NCBI RefSeq assembly: GCF_900115565.1
Contig: NZ_FOWW01000006.1
Span: 310,001 to 374,000, forward strand
From: Amycolatopsis arida
GTDB taxonomy: Bacteria; Actinomycetota; Actinomycetes; Mycobacteriales; Pseudonocardiaceae
DNA length: 64,000 nucleotides
Direction of reading: 5' to 3'
Below, piece after piece: positions 37,074 to 48,818 of this stretch. Position numbers and translations under genes: made by a program. The notes under the pieces are model-generated. The model saw nothing but the letters and a program-made list of their open reading frames with translations. It did no database searches and had not been told where the DNA came from. How positions within the stretch are numbered: the stretch's first letter is position 1; each line of letters starts with the position of its first letter.

Positions 37074-38215
37074 GACTTACGCTCCCAGAAGCCTGGACCG
37101 ATCGCCTCGATGAAGTCGCCGCGGGCCACGAAGTATCCCTCCTCGTTCACCGTGATCGGCAGCTGCGCCAGCGCGCGGGTGGCCGGGCCGAAGACCGGCT
37201 TCGCGTACTGCAGCGCGTCGAACTGCGACTGGTGACACGGACACAGGATACGGTTGGTCCGCTGTTCGTACAGCGACGTAGGACACCCGACGTGGCTGCA
37301 GATCTTCGTGTAGGCGTAGTAGTCGCCGTAGTTGAAGTCCTCCTGGCCCTTGCGCTTGATCACGCGGGCGGCGTCGGCGGGCCGCAGCCGGATGAGCATC
37401 ACCGGGTTGTCGGAGCGCTTGAGCGCCTGGGACAGGGCGTGCTCGTCGTCGCGCTCGGACTCGCGGAACGGGAACACCGTCTCCATCGCGCCCGCGTCGA
37501 GGTCCTCCGGCCGGACCAGGGAGATCTCGTGCGAGTTGCCGGTGTTGCGGCGCAGGTACACGACCTCACCCGGGAACAGCGGCTGCCAGCCGGTGTGCCA
37601 CAGCGACTCCTTGTTCTCGCTGTTCTTCCACGGGTCGCGGATGAACCCGGCCAGCGGCAGCACCACCGTCGCGAGACCGAGCGCGCCGGCACCGGCGCCC
37701 AGAGTGCGCTTAACCAACGAGCGCCGGGCGATGGTGCTGCGCTGACCGCTGTCGGCCAGCTGCGCCACGATGGTCTGCTTGTCCAGCTCCGGTGAGCCCT
37801 CGCCACCGCCGTCGTGGCGCTGCTGGATGGCCAGCTCCTGCGGGACGAACTTCTTCGCGTAGAGGAGCACGCCGACCGAGAGCGCGAGCACCGAGACGCC
37901 GAGGGTCACGCCCAGCACCGGGGTGTAGAGGCTGTACCAGAAGTGGCCGGTCTCGTCGGTCGGCGGCTCGTACCGCCATGGCCACCAGACCAACGCCACC
38001 ACGAAGGCCAGCCCGGAGATGGCGCACAGCGCGAACCACAGCGCCACGATCCGCTCGGCGCGCTTCTCCGCCCGGGTGCCCTCGACCGGCCACGGCGTGG
38101 GGTAGTCGACGATCTCGACGCCGTCCAGCTTCGTGCCGAGCCGCACCAGCTCGTCGCGGTCCATCCGGGCGAGCTCGTCGTCGCCGGGCAGGTTCGGCTC
38201 CTTCTCGCTACTCAT
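37070..38215 (-). CDS. qcrA: Cytochrome bc1 complex Rieske iron-sulfur subunit
   Basis: A 381-residue Rieske protein with three N-terminal membrane helices (the actinobacterial form) and cluster ligands in [13 protein letters not shown] and [11 protein letters not shown] twin-Arg-like sequence [28 protein letters not shown] precedes the third helix, consistent with Tat export of the folded cluster domain. The ATG at 38215 lies 4 bases after the qcrC stop and gives [23 protein letters not shown]. Confidence 0.95.
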   Translation of the reverse strand: MSSEKEPNLPGDDELARMDRDELVRLGTKLDGVEIVDYPTPWPVEGTRAEKRAERIVALWFALCAISGLAFVVALVWWPWRYEPPTDETGHFWYSLYTPVLGVTLGVSVLALSVGVLLYAKKFVPQELAIQQRHDGGGEGSPELDKQTIVAQLADSGQRSTIARRSLVKRTLGAGAGALGLATVVLPLAGFIRDPWKNSENKESLWHTGWQPLFPGEVVYLRRNTGNSHEISLVRPEDLDAGAMETVFPFRESERDDEHALSQALKRSDNPVMLIRLRPADAARVIKRKGQEDFNYGDYYAYTKICSHVGCPTSLYEQRTNRILCPCHQSQFDALQYAKPVFGPATRALAQLPITVNEEGYFVARGDFIEAIGPGFWERKS

Positions 38216-38219
38216 GTGC

Positions 38220-39044
38220 CTACGCCCTCGATCCAATCCACAGGGTCACGCCGATCAGGGCGCCGATCCCCACGAGCCATGCGATGACGCCCTCGGTGGC
38301 CGGGCCGAACCCGCCGAGCCCGTTGCCGCCCGGGTTGTTGTTGCCATCGTTCACCGACTTGACGTACGCGATGATGTCCTTCTTCTCCTCCGGCGTGAGC
38401 TGCCGGTCGGAGAACTTGGGCATGTTCTGCGGGCCAGTGAGCATCGCGGTGTAGAGCTGCTCCTCGTTCGCCGGCGCCAACGGCGGGGCGAACTTGCCGG
38501 CCGACAGCGCCCCGCCCTGACCGGTGAAGTTGTGGCAGGACGCGCAGTTGAGCCGGAACAGCTCGGAGCCGCGCGCGGGGTTGTCGCCGCGCAACTCGGC
38601 GCCCTTCTCCGCGGGCCGCTGCGGACCTCCGCCGTTGGCCTGGATGTAGGCGCCCAGCGCGTCGATCTGCTCCGGGGTGAGCTTCGGGGGCTTGCGCTGC
38701 GCCTGCGCCTCCTGCCGCACCATCGGCATCCGGCCGGTGGAGGTCTGGAAGTACACCGCCGCCTCGCCGATGCCGATCAGGCTGGGACCGCGGTCCTCCA
38801 CCCCCTCCAGGTTCGCACCGTGGCAGGTGATGCAGGTGTTGTTGTAGATCTCCTCGCCCTTGCGCAGCAGCGCCGGGTCGCCCTGGGCCTGCGCGGTCTG
38901 CGGCTCGGGGGCGAACACGGCGTAGAGCCCGCCGAGGCTCACCAGTGCGACGCCGAGCGCGAGCAGGCCGGAGACGCGCCGCCGAAACTTGGCGCGGCGA
39001 CCGGCCCGCCGACCGGCGGGGGCGGGGTTCTTGCTGGTGGTCAT
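38220..39044 (-). CDS. qcrC: Cytochrome bc1 complex diheme cytochrome c subunit
   Basis: A 274-residue cytochrome cc with two heme motifs, CITCHG and CASCHN, and Met ligands further on (MPMV, MPKF). An N-terminal membrane helix ([22 protein letters not shown]) and a C-terminal one ([20 protein letters not shown]) anchor it. It passes electrons directly to CtaC in the bcc-aa3 supercomplex, replacing a mobile cytochrome c. Confidence 0.95.
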   Translation of the reverse strand: MTTSKNPAPAGRRAGRRAKFRRRVSGLLALGVALVSLGGLYAVFAPEPQTAQAQGDPALLRKGEEIYNNTCITCHGANLEGVEDRGPSLIGIGEAAVYFQTSTGRMPMVRQEAQAQRKPPKLTPEQIDALGAYIQANGGGPQRPAEKGAELRGDNPARGSELFRLNCASCHNFTGQGGALSAGKFAPPLAPANEEQLYTAMLTGPQNMPKFSDRQLTPEEKKDIIAYVKSVNDGNNNPGGNGLGGFGPATEGVIAWLVGIGALIGVTLWIGSRA

Positions 39045-39104
39045 GTCTGCGGCAACCCTTGCTGTCAGTTCGGCCGATAGGGGGCTGGCGGTGCGCTATC
39101 CGGG

Positions 39105-39734
39105 CTACGGGACGAAGTAGATCACCGCGAACAGCCCGATCCAGACGATGTCGACGAAGTGCCAGTAGTAGGAGACCACGATCGCTGAGGTCGCCTGGGC
39201 CGGCGTGAACTTGCTCAGCTTGGTCCGGATGATCAGGTAGACGAAGGCCACCAACCCGCCGATCACGTGCAGGCCGTGGAAGCCGGTCGCGAGGTAGAAG
39301 ACCGTGCCGAACGCGCCGGACGGGATCGTCACACCCTCGTGCACCAGGTTGATGTACTCGTAGCCCTGACCGGCGACGAAGATCGTTCCCATCACCAGGG
39401 TGATCAGGTACCAGCGGCGCAGCCCGAAGACGTCACCCTTCTCGGCCGCGAACACGCCCAGCTGGCAGGTGAACGACGAGGCCACGAGGATGATCGTGAA
39501 CGGGATCGCGTACGGCACGTTCAGGTGGATGGGCTCACCGGTGGACTCCAGGATCGGCGGCCAGTGGCCGGTGTCGTTCTGGGCCTTGACGGTGAAGAAC
39601 ATCGCGAACAGCCCGGCGAAGAACATGAGCTCGCTGGAGAGCCACACGATCGTGCCGACACTGACCATGTTCGGCCGGTTCAGCGAGTGCACACGCTGGC
39701 TGATGGTGGGAGCTGCCGTCGTCACGCGTCGCAT
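39105..39734 (-). CDS. ctaE: Cytochrome c oxidase subunit III
   Basis: A 209-residue CtaE with five membrane helices: [83 protein letters not shown] and [22 protein letters not shown]. It is the first gene of the ctaE-qcrC-qcrA-qcrB operon, 60 bp before qcrC, as in mycobacteria and corynebacteria. The ATG at 39732-39734 is used; a GTG four codons on is possible. Confidence 0.95.
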   Translation of the reverse strand: MRRVTTAAPTISQRVHSLNRPNMVSVGTIVWLSSELMFFAGLFAMFFTVKAQNDTGHWPPILESTGEPIHLNVPYAIPFTIILVASSFTCQLGVFAAEKGDVFGLRRWYLITLVMGTIFVAGQGYEYINLVHEGVTIPSGAFGTVFYLATGFHGLHVIGGLVAFVYLIIRTKLSKFTPAQATSAIVVSYYWHFVDIVWIGLFAVIYFVP

Positions 39735-40060
39735 TATGTCGTCCTCCGACGCGACGTCGTCGATCGGGTCGCACGGCCCCGGCCCCGCGGGTCGGGCCGC
39801 CCCGCGGGCGCCGTCACCGTGACGTCACCGACCGGTTGCCCGAACCCACCGTGACCTGCTCGGACGTGGTGTTCCGGCAGGACAGGCCGCTCCGGTCACG
39901 ACGTGCTCCACCCGACCGAGTGAACCCGGTCACCGACCTCCACCGGGCGTGCCGGGCGGGACGCGTGCGGGGGAGGTCGGGTGGGCGCTGGGGTCGACGG
40001 GTGGTGGACGGATAGCATGCGAGCAGTCCGAGCCACTCCCCGATCCCGGAGGCCGTCGCC
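39735..40060. promoter_or_regulatory. Divergent promoter region between ctaE and the trpD-side genes
   Basis: The 326-bp gap holds no gene. It contains nested palindromes GTCACCGTGAC and GTGACGTCAC overlapping at 39813-39828, about 80 bases upstream of ctaE, and a TAGCAT -10-like hexamer (40013-40018) for the plus-strand receiver-like gene. The palindrome could be an operator for the respiratory operon, but nothing names its regulator. Confidence 0.45.
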
Positions 40061-40471
40061 ATGCCCGAGCAGCCGTTGCGGATCCTCGTCTTCAGCCACC
40101 GGCCCGAGGTGCGCGAGTCGATCATCAACGCGATCGGCCGCCGGCCGGCCCCCGACCTCGGCCGGGTGGAGTACGTCGAGGCCGCCGGGATCGCCGAGGT
40201 GCTGATGGAGATGGACGCCGGCGCGGTCGACCTGGCCGTGCTCGACGGCGAGGCGCAGCCCACCGGCGGCATCGGGCTGGCCCGGCAGCTGCGCAGCGAG
40301 CTCGACGACTGCCCGCCGCTGGTGGTGGCGGTCCGCCGCAAGGACGACCGGTGGCTGGCCACCTGGGCCAAGGCCGACGCCGTTCTGGTGCACCCGCTCG
40401 ACCCGCTGACCTCCGCCGAGACCGTCGCCGACGTGCTGCGCGCCCGGTCGGCGGCCCCCGTTCGCGGCTGA
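40061..40471 (+). CDS. Receiver-like domain protein upstream of trpD
   Basis: A 136-residue protein with a CheY-like outline: [21 protein letters not shown] (where the acidic pair would be, but changed to SHRPEV), [21 protein letters not shown] (possible phospho-acceptor D) and [31 protein letters not shown] (in place of the conserved Lys region). The acidic pocket is incomplete, so phosphorylation is doubtful. GGAGG precedes the ATG by 9 bases. The stop is 5 bases before the trpD ATG, so cotranscription is likely. Confidence 0.75.
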   Translation: MPEQPLRILVFSHRPEVRESIINAIGRRPAPDLGRVEYVEAAGIAEVLMEMDAGAVDLAVLDGEAQPTGGIGLARQLRSELDDCPPLVVAVRRKDDRWLATWAKADAVLVHPLDPLTSAETVADVLRARSAAPVRG

Positions 40472-40476
40472 CCGCC

Positions 40477-41562
40477 ATGGCAGCGGTGTCCGAGCCGTCC
40501 CCAGCGTCCCCGCCGCCCAGCGCCGCGCCCACCTGGCCAAACCTGCTCACGCAACTGATCGCCGGCACCGACCTGTCCTCGGCCGACACCGCCTGGGCGA
40601 TGGACCAGGTGATGTCCGGCGCCGCCACGCCCGCACAGATCGCCGGGTTCGCCGTCGCGCTGCGGGCGAAGGGCGAGACGCCGGCCGAGATCGCCGGCAT
40701 GGCGAAGGCGATGCTCGACCACGCGCACCTCGTGGACGTCGACGTCCGCGCGGTGGACATCGTCGGCACCGGCGGCGACCGCTCCGGGTCGGTGAACATC
40801 TCCACGATGGCGGCCCTCGTGGTGGCCGCCGCGGGCGCGCCGGTGGTCAAGCACGGCAACCGGGCGGCGTCCTCCCGGTCCGGGGCCGCCGACGTGCTCG
40901 AGGCGCTCGGCGTGGCGATCGAGCTGACCGCCGAGGCGGTGGCCCGCTGCGTGCGGGAGGTGGGCATCGGATTCTGCTTCGCACCGGCGTTCCACCCGGC
41001 GCTGCGACACGCCGGCGCGCCCCGCCGGGAGCTGGGGGTGCCGACCACGTTCAACCTGCTCGGACCGCTGACCAACCCCGCGCGGCCGGCGGCCGGGATG
41101 ATCGGCTGCGCCTACCCGGACAAGACGAGGGTGCTGGCCGAGGTGTTCGCTCGGCGCGGCGGGACCGTGCTGGTGGTCCGCGGCGATGACGGGTTGGACG
41201 AGCTCACCACCACGACGACCAGCTCGGTGTGGGTGGTCGACGGCGGTGCGGTCCGCGAGGAGACCGTGGACCCGGCCGCGCTGGGCATCCCGGCCGCGAC
41301 CGGCGAGGACCTGCGCGGCGGCGACGCCGAGGCCAACGCCGAGGTGGTGCGGCAGCTCCTCGCCGGCAAGCCGGGGCCGGTGCGCGACGCCGTGCTGCTC
41401 AACGCGGCGGGGGCACTGGCCGCGCACGCCGGATTCTCCGGCTCGCTGGCCGACGACCTCGCCGCCGGCATGGCCCGCGCGGCCGCGGCCGTCGACAGCG
41501 GTGCGGCGGCGGACCTGCTCACCCGGTGGGCGGAACTGACCCGGCGACTGGCTCGGGACTGA
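40477..41562 (+). CDS. trpD: Anthranilate phosphoribosyltransferase
   Basis: A 361-residue TrpD transferring phosphoribose from PRPP to anthranilate in tryptophan synthesis. The PRPP-binding [38 protein letters not shown], and [13 protein letters not shown] plus [12 protein letters not shown] are diagnostic. The rest of the trp genes are not in the window. The 3' end overlaps the 3' end of the GlxA-type gene on the other strand by 44 bp (41519-41562). Confidence 0.95.
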   Translation: MAAVSEPSPASPPPSAAPTWPNLLTQLIAGTDLSSADTAWAMDQVMSGAATPAQIAGFAVALRAKGETPAEIAGMAKAMLDHAHLVDVDVRAVDIVGTGGDRSGSVNISTMAALVVAAAGAPVVKHGNRAASSRSGAADVLEALGVAIELTAEAVARCVREVGIGFCFAPAFHPALRHAGAPRRELGVPTTFNLLGPLTNPARPAAGMIGCAYPDKTRVLAEVFARRGGTVLVVRGDDGLDELTTTTTSSVWVVDGGAVREETVDPAALGIPAATGEDLRGGDAEANAEVVRQLLAGKPGPVRDAVLLNAAGALAAHAGFSGSLADDLAAGMARAAAAVDSGAAADLLTRWAELTRRLARD

Positions 41563-42520
41563 ACGCCCGCCGGTAGTCGCTCGGGCTGGTGCCGCGCAAC
41601 CGGCGGAACTGGTGCCGCAGCGCCGCCGCCGACGCGTAGCCGCACGCCCGCGCGACGTCCTCCACCGGAAGCCGGCCCTCCTCCAACAGCGCCTGCGCCC
41701 GGTCCAGCCGGCGCTCGGTGAGCCAGCGGTGCGGCGTCGTCCCGGTGACCGCGGCGAACCGGCGCAGGAACGTGCGCTCCCGCAACCCCGCGCGGCGGGC
41801 CAGCTCGGCCACCGTCACCGGCTGGTCCAGCCGGCGCTCGATCCACTCCAGCACCTCGGCGATGATGGCCGCGTGGGCCGTGTCGGACGCGTCGGACGGC
41901 AGCACCGGGGCCTCGACGAACTGGGCCTGCCCGCCGGCGCGGTGCGGCGAGGCCACCATCCGGCGGGCCAGCGCGGTGGCCGCGGCGATGCCCCGCGTCC
42001 GGCGCACCAGGTGCAGGCACAGGTCGACGGCGGCGACCGTGCCGGCACTGGTGAGCACCCCGCGGTCGTCGACGTAGAGGGCCCGCGCGTCCACCTCGGC
42101 GGTGGGGAACCGCTCGGTGAACTCCCGCTCGTACACCCAGTGCACGGTGCACCGCCGCCCGTCGAGCAGCCCGGCGTAGCCGAGCGAGAACACGCCCGCG
42201 CAGAACCCGGCCACCCAGGCGCCCCTGCCGGCGGCCCCGCGCAGCGCGTCCAGCACCGGCTCCGGCGGGGGCTCGCTGCGCGGTGCGCAGGTGGGCACCA
42301 CCAGCAGGTCGGCGGCCTTCGCCCAGTCCAGATCGGACAGCCCGGTCAGCCGGAAGCCGGACCAGCTGGTGACGGGCTCGGCGTCCGGCGAGCAGACGGC
42401 GAAGTCCCAGCCGTCGATGCCGTCGGCCGTCCGGTCGGTGCCGAACACCTCGCAGGCGACGCCGAGCTCGAACGGCGACACCTGGTTGGCCACGACCACG
42501 GCGACCCGCTGCACGTCCAC
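41519..42520 (-). CDS. GlxA-type transcriptional regulator (DJ-1/PfpI + AraC HTH)
   Basis: A 333-residue regulator. The N-terminal DJ-1/PfpI domain (about 1-185) shows [20 protein letters not shown] and the nucleophile-elbow-like [25 protein letters not shown] with Cys. The C-terminal AraC domain reads [33 protein letters not shown] and a second helix-turn-helix [33 protein letters not shown]. It is divergent from the EamA exporter with 81 bp between starts, so it probably controls that gene. Confidence 0.9.
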   Translation of the reverse strand: MDVQRVAVVVANQVSPFELGVACEVFGTDRTADGIDGWDFAVCSPDAEPVTSWSGFRLTGLSDLDWAKAADLLVVPTCAPRSEPPPEPVLDALRGAAGRGAWVAGFCAGVFSLGYAGLLDGRRCTVHWVYEREFTERFPTAEVDARALYVDDRGVLTSAGTVAAVDLCLHLVRRTRGIAAATALARRMVASPHRAGGQAQFVEAPVLPSDASDTAHAAIIAEVLEWIERRLDQPVTVAELARRAGLRERTFLRRFAAVTGTTPHRWLTERRLDRAQALLEEGRLPVEDVARACGYASAAALRHQFRRLRGTSPSDYRRAFSPEPVAGSVPPTG

Positions 42521-42601
42521 ACCGGCAGTGTGTCACAAGCTTTGCGGTCGTTGTCACCTCTGCCACTCGTCGCCACCGGTCGGCCGGTCCACGCTGGGCA
42601 G

Positions 42602-43507
42602 ATGACGACGAAGACGGTTCCCCGCCCCACCAGCACCTCGCCCGCGCCGGCCGGTGACTCCCGGGCCCTGCTGAAGTGGACGGCCGCCATGGCGCTGTCC
42701 GGCACGATCGGCGCGGTCGTGCTGGAGAGCGGGGCGGACGCCCCGGCGGTGGCGTTCGCTCGCTGCCTGGTGGGCGGGCTGCTGCTGGCGCTGTGGTCGG
42801 CCGCGCGCGGCTGGCTGCGCCCCCGCGCCTGGACGATCGGCCGCGCCGACCTCGGCCTCGCCGTGCTCGGCGGCGTGCTGCTGGTCGGCAACTGGGTGCT
42901 GCTGTTCGCCTCGTACGCGCTGTCGTCGATCTCGGTGAGCACGGTGGTGTACCACACCCAGCCGCTGCTGCTGGTCGGCCTCGCGGCGGTGCTGCTCGGC
43001 GAGCGGGTGACCCGCGGCCACCTGGTCCGCGCGGTCGTCGCGTTCGGCGGGGTGGCGCTGATCTCCCTCGGCGCCTCCGGCGCCGGCGGACAGCCGGTGG
43101 GGCTCGCCGGGATCGCGCTGGCGCTGGGCGCGGCCGCGCTGTACGCCGGCGCCTCGCTGGTCGCCAAGCGGCTCGCCCACATCCGGCCGCACCTGCTCGC
43201 CGCCATCCAGCTCACGGCCGGCACCGTGCTGCTGGCGCCGGCGCTGCTGGTCACCCCGCTGCCGGGAAGCACCGAAGGGCTGCTCTGGCTGGTGCTGCTG
43301 GGCAGCGTGCACACCGCGCTGATGTACGTGCTGATGTACGGCAGCATCGGCAGGCTGCCCACCGGCACCGTGGCACTGCTGTCCTATGTGTACCCGGTGG
43401 TGGCCGTGGTGGTCGACGTGCTCGCCTACGGACACCGGATCACCGCCACCGAGGCGGTGGGGATGGCGGCCGTGCTGGTGGCGGCACTCGCTCCGCGACG
43501 GCGGTGA
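42602..43507 (+). CDS. EamA/DMT-family metabolite exporter
   Basis: A 301-residue protein with ten hydrophobic segments arranged as two EamA halves (first half from KWTAAMALSGTIGAVVLESGADAPAVAFARCLVGG, second from GIALALGAAALYAGASLVAKRL). Such proteins export amino acids or related metabolites. It is divergent from a GlxA-type regulator, a common arrangement for inducible exporters. The stop lies 2 bases before the ctaF stop on the other strand. Confidence 0.87.
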   Translation: MTTKTVPRPTSTSPAPAGDSRALLKWTAAMALSGTIGAVVLESGADAPAVAFARCLVGGLLLALWSAARGWLRPRAWTIGRADLGLAVLGGVLLVGNWVLLFASYALSSISVSTVVYHTQPLLLVGLAAVLLGERVTRGHLVRAVVAFGGVALISLGASGAGGQPVGLAGIALALGAAALYAGASLVAKRLAHIRPHLLAAIQLTAGTVLLAPALLVTPLPGSTEGLLWLVLLGSVHTALMYVLMYGSIGRLPTGTVALLSYVYPVVAVVVDVLAYGHRITATEAVGMAAVLVAALAPRRR

Positions 43508-43509
43508 GG

Positions 43510-43929
43510 CTACTCGTGGTTGGGGCCGGTGTGGTACTCGAAGACCAGGCCACCGATGGTGATGAGCAGCGCGATGATCGCGAAGATCAGCAGCCAGACG
43601 TGGAAGAACGCCAGCGCCACACCGCCCAGCGCGGCGGAGGCCGCCAGTCCGATCGGCCAGTAGCTGCCCGGGCTGAAGAAGCCCAGTTCACCGGCGCCGT
43701 CGCTGACCTCGGCTTCCTCCCGGTCCTCCGGGCGCGGCTCGATGCGCCGGGAGATGAACCGCATGTAGCTGCCGGCCAGCAGGGCGAGCCCGCCGGTCAG
43801 GATCAGTGCCACCGTCCCGACCGGCTCCACGCCGTCGTTGGTCATGTACGCCGTCATCACTGCGTAGATGGCGGCCACCGCAAAGGCAAAGACCGTGACG
43901 ATGTCGAAAATCCGGGCTTCGACCTTCAT
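43510..43929 (-). CDS. ctaF: Cytochrome c oxidase subunit IV (actinobacterial type)
   Basis: A 139-residue protein with four membrane helices in two pairs: FDIVTVFAFAVAAIYAVMTAYM and GTVALILTGGLALLAGSYM, then SYWPIGLAASAALGGVALAFF and VWLLIFAIIALLITIGGLVFEYHTG. Sequence and position after ctaC identify CtaF, a small subunit of the aa3 oxidase found only in actinobacteria. It is probably cotranscribed with ctaC, 51 bp upstream. Confidence 0.93.
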   Translation of the reverse strand: MKVEARIFDIVTVFAFAVAAIYAVMTAYMTNDGVEPVGTVALILTGGLALLAGSYMRFISRRIEPRPEDREEAEVSDGAGELGFFSPGSYWPIGLAASAALGGVALAFFHVWLLIFAIIALLITIGGLVFEYHTGPNHE

Positions 43930-43980
43930 GGACGTGTCCTCACTTCTCGCGCTGCTGGGGGATCGCTTTCGGCCGGCGGA

Positions 43981-44970
43981 TCAGCCCGAGGCGGTCCGCG
44001 CCGTGCGGTCGGTGTTGAACGGCGAGGTGGTGACCGCGCTCGGCGCGCACAGCTCACCGCAGCCCTCGGCCTGCATCGCGGCCAGCGCCTCCCGCGCGGT
44101 GTTCGGCCGTCCGGTGGCCGGGTTGATCTGGGTGCGCAGCTGGATGTACCGGTCGTACTTGTCCGGGGACAGCGCGCGGACCTCAAAGTTCATCACCGCG
44201 TGGTAGGTGCCGCACAGCTCGGCGCAGCGGCCGACGAACGACCCCTCCCTGTCGATGGTGTTCTGGAAGGCGTTGTCCTGGTTGTTCTTCTCCGGGTGCG
44301 GGAAGACGTCCCGCTTGAAGTTGAACTCCGGGACCCAGAACGAGTGGATCACGTCGGTGGAGCGGAGGTTGTACTGAATGGTCCGCTGGGTGGGTAGGAC
44401 CAGCAGCGGGATCTCGGTCGAGCTGCCGACCGTGCTGATCGGCTGCCCCTCCGCGGTCCTCGCCTCCTCCGGGTAGACGAACTCCCAGTTCCACTGGAAG
44501 GCGACCACGTCCACGACGACGTCCGGGTCGTCCTTCTTGCCGAGCACCTTGGTCTCGGTGGTGGCGGTGAAGAAGAACAGGCCGCACACGATGATCACCG
44601 GGAGGACCACGGTGAACAGCTCGAGCGGCAGGTTGTACTGGAACTGCCGGGGCAGCCGGTCGGGGCCGTCGCCGTCCTTCTTCCGGAAGAAGGCGACACA
44701 CCAGAAGATCAGGCCCCAGACGATCACGCCAACGATGAGCGCGGCGATGACCGACCAGGTCCACAGCGCCTGCATCCGCTCGGCCTCCGGGGTCACGCCC
44801 TCCGGCCAACCGAACCGCAGGATCTCCTCTCCGGAGCACCCGGTCGCCAGGATCGCGACCAGCCCGGCCAGCGCGGCGACCTTGCCGGCCCGTGCCGGCC
44901 GCGAGGCCCCGCCGTCCGGAGCGGCCCCCCGCCGGGGGGTGGGTGACAACCCTGCGCCGTGCCGCTTCAC
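43981..44970 (-). CDS. ctaC: Cytochrome c oxidase subunit II
   Basis: A 329-residue CtaC with a lipoprotein-like signal (LAGLVAILATGCSG), two membrane helices (TWSVIAALIVGVIVWGLIFWCVAFF and LELFTVVLPVIIVCGLFFFTAT) and the CuA domain: VIHSFWVPEFNFKRDVFP and GRCAELCGTYHAVMNFEV supply the two Cys, two His, Met and Glu ligands. GTG 44970 is chosen because AGGAGG lies 4 bases upstream. It is divergent from asnB. Confidence 0.94.
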   Translation of the reverse strand: MKRHGAGLSPTPRRGAAPDGGASRPARAGKVAALAGLVAILATGCSGEEILRFGWPEGVTPEAERMQALWTWSVIAALIVGVIVWGLIFWCVAFFRKKDGDGPDRLPRQFQYNLPLELFTVVLPVIIVCGLFFFTATTETKVLGKKDDPDVVVDVVAFQWNWEFVYPEEARTAEGQPISTVGSSTEIPLLVLPTQRTIQYNLRSTDVIHSFWVPEFNFKRDVFPHPEKNNQDNAFQNTIDREGSFVGRCAELCGTYHAVMNFEVRALSPDKYDRYIQLRTQINPATGRPNTAREALAAMQAEGCGELCAPSAVTTSPFNTDRTARTASG

Positions 44971-45149
44971 ACCGCCTCCTTGCCGAACGTCGTGACAGGC
45001 GGAGCCTAGCCGAGCAGCCGGATCCCGCCGACCAAGGGGTAACACTGCCGTGGGGCGGGCTCGGGGGGCCGGCGCCGGGGGCGTCCGGCGTGTCGCGGCA
45101 TACTCTGGCTCTCGGAATCCGGCCTCGACCTCAAGGTGTGTGAAGACGC

Positions 45150-47084
45150 GTGTGCGGCCTGCTTGGACTGGTCTGTGCCAGTGAGAACGACGCGGTGAAG
45201 GCCAGGGACGCCGTGGGCCGGGCGCTGCGCTGCCAGCGGCATCGCGGCCCGGACGAGACCGACACCTGGGCCGACGGCGAGGTCGTGTACGGCTTCAACC
45301 GGCTCGCGTTCATCGACCTCGAGCGCTCGCACCAGCCGCTGACCTGGGGCCCGCCGGAGGCGCCGACCAGGTACACGCTGAACTTCAACGGCGAGATCTA
45401 CAACTACCGCGAGCTGCGCGAGGAGCTGGCCCGCGAGCACGGTGCGACGTTCGCCACAGAGGGCGACGGTGAGGCCATCGTGGCCGCCTACCACTACCTC
45501 GGCCCGGACGCGGTGCGCCGGCTGCGCGGCATGTTCGCGTTCCTGATCTGGGACGCCGAGCGCAGGGTGGTGTTCGGCGCCCGCGACCCGTTCGGGATCA
45601 AGCCGCTGTTCTACGCGCAGGGCCCCGGCGGCATCGCGTTCTCCAGCGAGAAGAAGAGCCTGCTCGAGCTGTCCGACGTGCTGGGCGTGCCCCAGGAGCT
45701 GGACCGCACGGCGCTGCAGCACTACCTGGTGCTGCAGTACGTGCCGGAGCCGGCGACGCTGCACGCCGACGTCCGGCGGATCGAGTCGGGCACGTCGTTC
45801 ACCGTGGCGCCGGGCGGGCAGTTGTCCACCGAGCGGTACTTCGTCCCGGAGTTCGCCGCGCGGCCGGTGCCGGACGCGGCCGGTGCCGAGGCGCTGCACC
45901 GGGAGATCGCCGACGTGTTGCGCGACTCGGTGGCCAAGCACATGGTCTCCGACCCGGACATCACGGTCGGCGCGTTCCTCTCCGGCGGCATCGACTCGAC
46001 GGCGATCGCCGCGCTGGCCAAGGAGCGGAACCCGAACCTGATCACCTTCACCACCGGCTTCGAGCGCGAGGGCTACTCCGAGGTGGACGTGGCCGCCGAG
46101 TCGGCCGAGGCGATCGGGGTCGAGCACGTGGTCCGCACGGTGTCGGTCGAGGAGATGATGGAGGCGCTGCCGCTGATCGTCTGGTACCTCGACGACCCGG
46201 TGGCCGACCCGGCGCTGGTCCCGCTGTGGTTCATCGCCAGGGAGGCGCGCAAGCGGGTGAAGGCGGTGCTCTCCGGCGAGGGCTCCGACGAGCTGTTCGG
46301 CGGTTACACCATCTACCGCGAGCCGCTGTCGCTGGCGCCGTTCGAGAAGGTGCCGGGCAGCGTGCGGCGGCTGCTGGGCAAGGTGTCCACCCGGATCCCG
46401 GAGGGCACCCGCGGCAAGGACCTGCTGCGCCGCGGCGCGCTGCCGCTGGAGGAGCGCTACTACGGCAACGCGCGCATCTTCCGCGACGACCAGCTCCGCG
46501 GGGTGCTGCGCACCTTCACCGAGGGGGTCGGGCACCGGGACGTCACGGACCGCTGGTACCGGGAGTCGGTTGGGTGGGACCCGGTGGCCCGGATGCAGCA
46601 CGTGGACCTGTTCACCTGGCTGCGCGGCGACATCCTGGTCAAGGCGGACAAGATGACCATGGCCAACTCGCTGGAGCTGCGGGTGCCGTTCCTCGACCCG
46701 GAGGTGTTCCGGGTGGCCTCGCGCATCCCGCTCGAGCAGAAGATCACCAAGGAGACCACGAAGTACGCGCTGCGCAGGGCGCTCGACGGCATCGTGCCGG
46801 CGCACGTGCTCAACCGGCGCAAGCTGGGCTTCCCGGTGCCGATCCGGCTGTGGCTGCGCGACGAGATGTACGACTGGGCGCGCGGGATCATCGCCGACTC
46901 GAAGACCGACGAGCTGCTGGACAAGAAGGCCGTGCGGGCGCTGCTCGACGAGCACCGGGCGGGCACGCTGGACCACAGCCGCCGGCTGTGGGCGCTGCTG
47001 GTGTTCATGATCTGGCACGGGATCTTCGTCGAGCACCGGATCACCCCGGAGGTCCCCGAACCCCAGTACCCCGTCCACGTCTGA
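45150..47084 (+). CDS. asnB: Asparagine synthase (glutamine-hydrolysing)
   Basis: A 644-residue two-domain enzyme. The class II glutaminase domain begins MCGLLGLV with catalytic Cys2 (GTG start at 45150, so the Met is removed to expose Cys), and has NFNGEIYNYRELREEL and GDGEAI. The synthetase domain has the ATP-pyrophosphatase loop LSGGIDSTAIAALA, and SGEGSDELFGGY. It is the Rv2201-like form linked to ctaC/ctaF in actinobacteria. It ends at a 21-bp repeat array. Confidence 0.95.
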   Translation: MCGLLGLVCASENDAVKARDAVGRALRCQRHRGPDETDTWADGEVVYGFNRLAFIDLERSHQPLTWGPPEAPTRYTLNFNGEIYNYRELREELAREHGATFATEGDGEAIVAAYHYLGPDAVRRLRGMFAFLIWDAERRVVFGARDPFGIKPLFYAQGPGGIAFSSEKKSLLELSDVLGVPQELDRTALQHYLVLQYVPEPATLHADVRRIESGTSFTVAPGGQLSTERYFVPEFAARPVPDAAGAEALHREIADVLRDSVAKHMVSDPDITVGAFLSGGIDSTAIAALAKERNPNLITFTTGFEREGYSEVDVAAESAEAIGVEHVVRTVSVEEMMEALPLIVWYLDDPVADPALVPLWFIAREARKRVKAVLSGEGSDELFGGYTIYREPLSLAPFEKVPGSVRRLLGKVSTRIPEGTRGKDLLRRGALPLEERYYGNARIFRDDQLRGVLRTFTEGVGHRDVTDRWYRESVGWDPVARMQHVDLFTWLRGDILVKADKMTMANSLELRVPFLDPEVFRVASRIPLEQKITKETTKYALRRALDGIVPAHVLNRRKLGFPVPIRLWLRDEMYDWARGIIADSKTDELLDKKAVRALLDEHRAGTLDHSRRLWALLVFMIWHGIFVEHRITPEVPEPQYPVHV

Positions 47085-47090
47085 CCCGGT

Positions 47091-47180
47091 GTGTCCGCGC
47101 GTTATGCGCACGTGTCCGCGTCGTGCGGCGCGGACACGTGCGCACAGAGCGCGGACACGCGTACGTGGAGCGCGGACACG
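47091..47180. repeat. 21-bp repeat array with 15-bp hairpin at a convergent gene end
   Basis: GCGCACGTGTCCGCG (47106-47120) pairs perfectly with CGCGGACACGTGCGC (47129-47143) around the 8-base loop TCGTGCGG. One inverted 21-bp unit precedes the stem (47091-47111) and GCGGACAC units start at 47151 and 47172. It fills the gap between asnB (+) and adoK (-). The loop is the same as in the 61.5-kb copy apart from the last base. Confidence 0.87.
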
Positions 47181-47204
47181 GCGGCCCGGGCGTGGAGCTC
47201 GTGG

Positions 47205-48674
<1,470 letters not shown>

Positions 48675-48726
48675 TCACCACCCCAACTCGAGGAGTGGCG
48701 CTGCCTCACCAGCCGAACATGAAGAC

Positions 48727-48760
48727 GGGCGCTGGTCACTCGAGAAAGTGACCAGCGCCC
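48727..48760. terminator. Strong hairpin terminator
   Basis: GGGCGCTGGTCACT (48727-48740) pairs perfectly over 14 bp with AGTGACCAGCGCCC (48747-48760), loop CGAGAA. It lies downstream of the erpA-like gene (-) and also of the 57-residue gene (+), so it can serve both. A partial copy of the arm (GGCGCTGGTCACC) occurs near 48666. Confidence 0.8.
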
Positions 48761-48791
48761 GCCAACGTGATGGAGCTCGCACTGTGGGGTG

Positions 48792-48810
48792 TGCGGGGGT
48801 CGCCCCCGCA
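48792..48810 (-). terminator. Terminator next to the erpA-like stop
   Basis: TGCGGGGG-TCG-CCCCCGCA, a perfect 8-bp stem 8 bases past the erpA-like stop codon. Together with the hairpin at 48727-48760 it forms a double terminator. Confidence 0.7.
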
Positions 48811-48818
48811 ACAACGCC

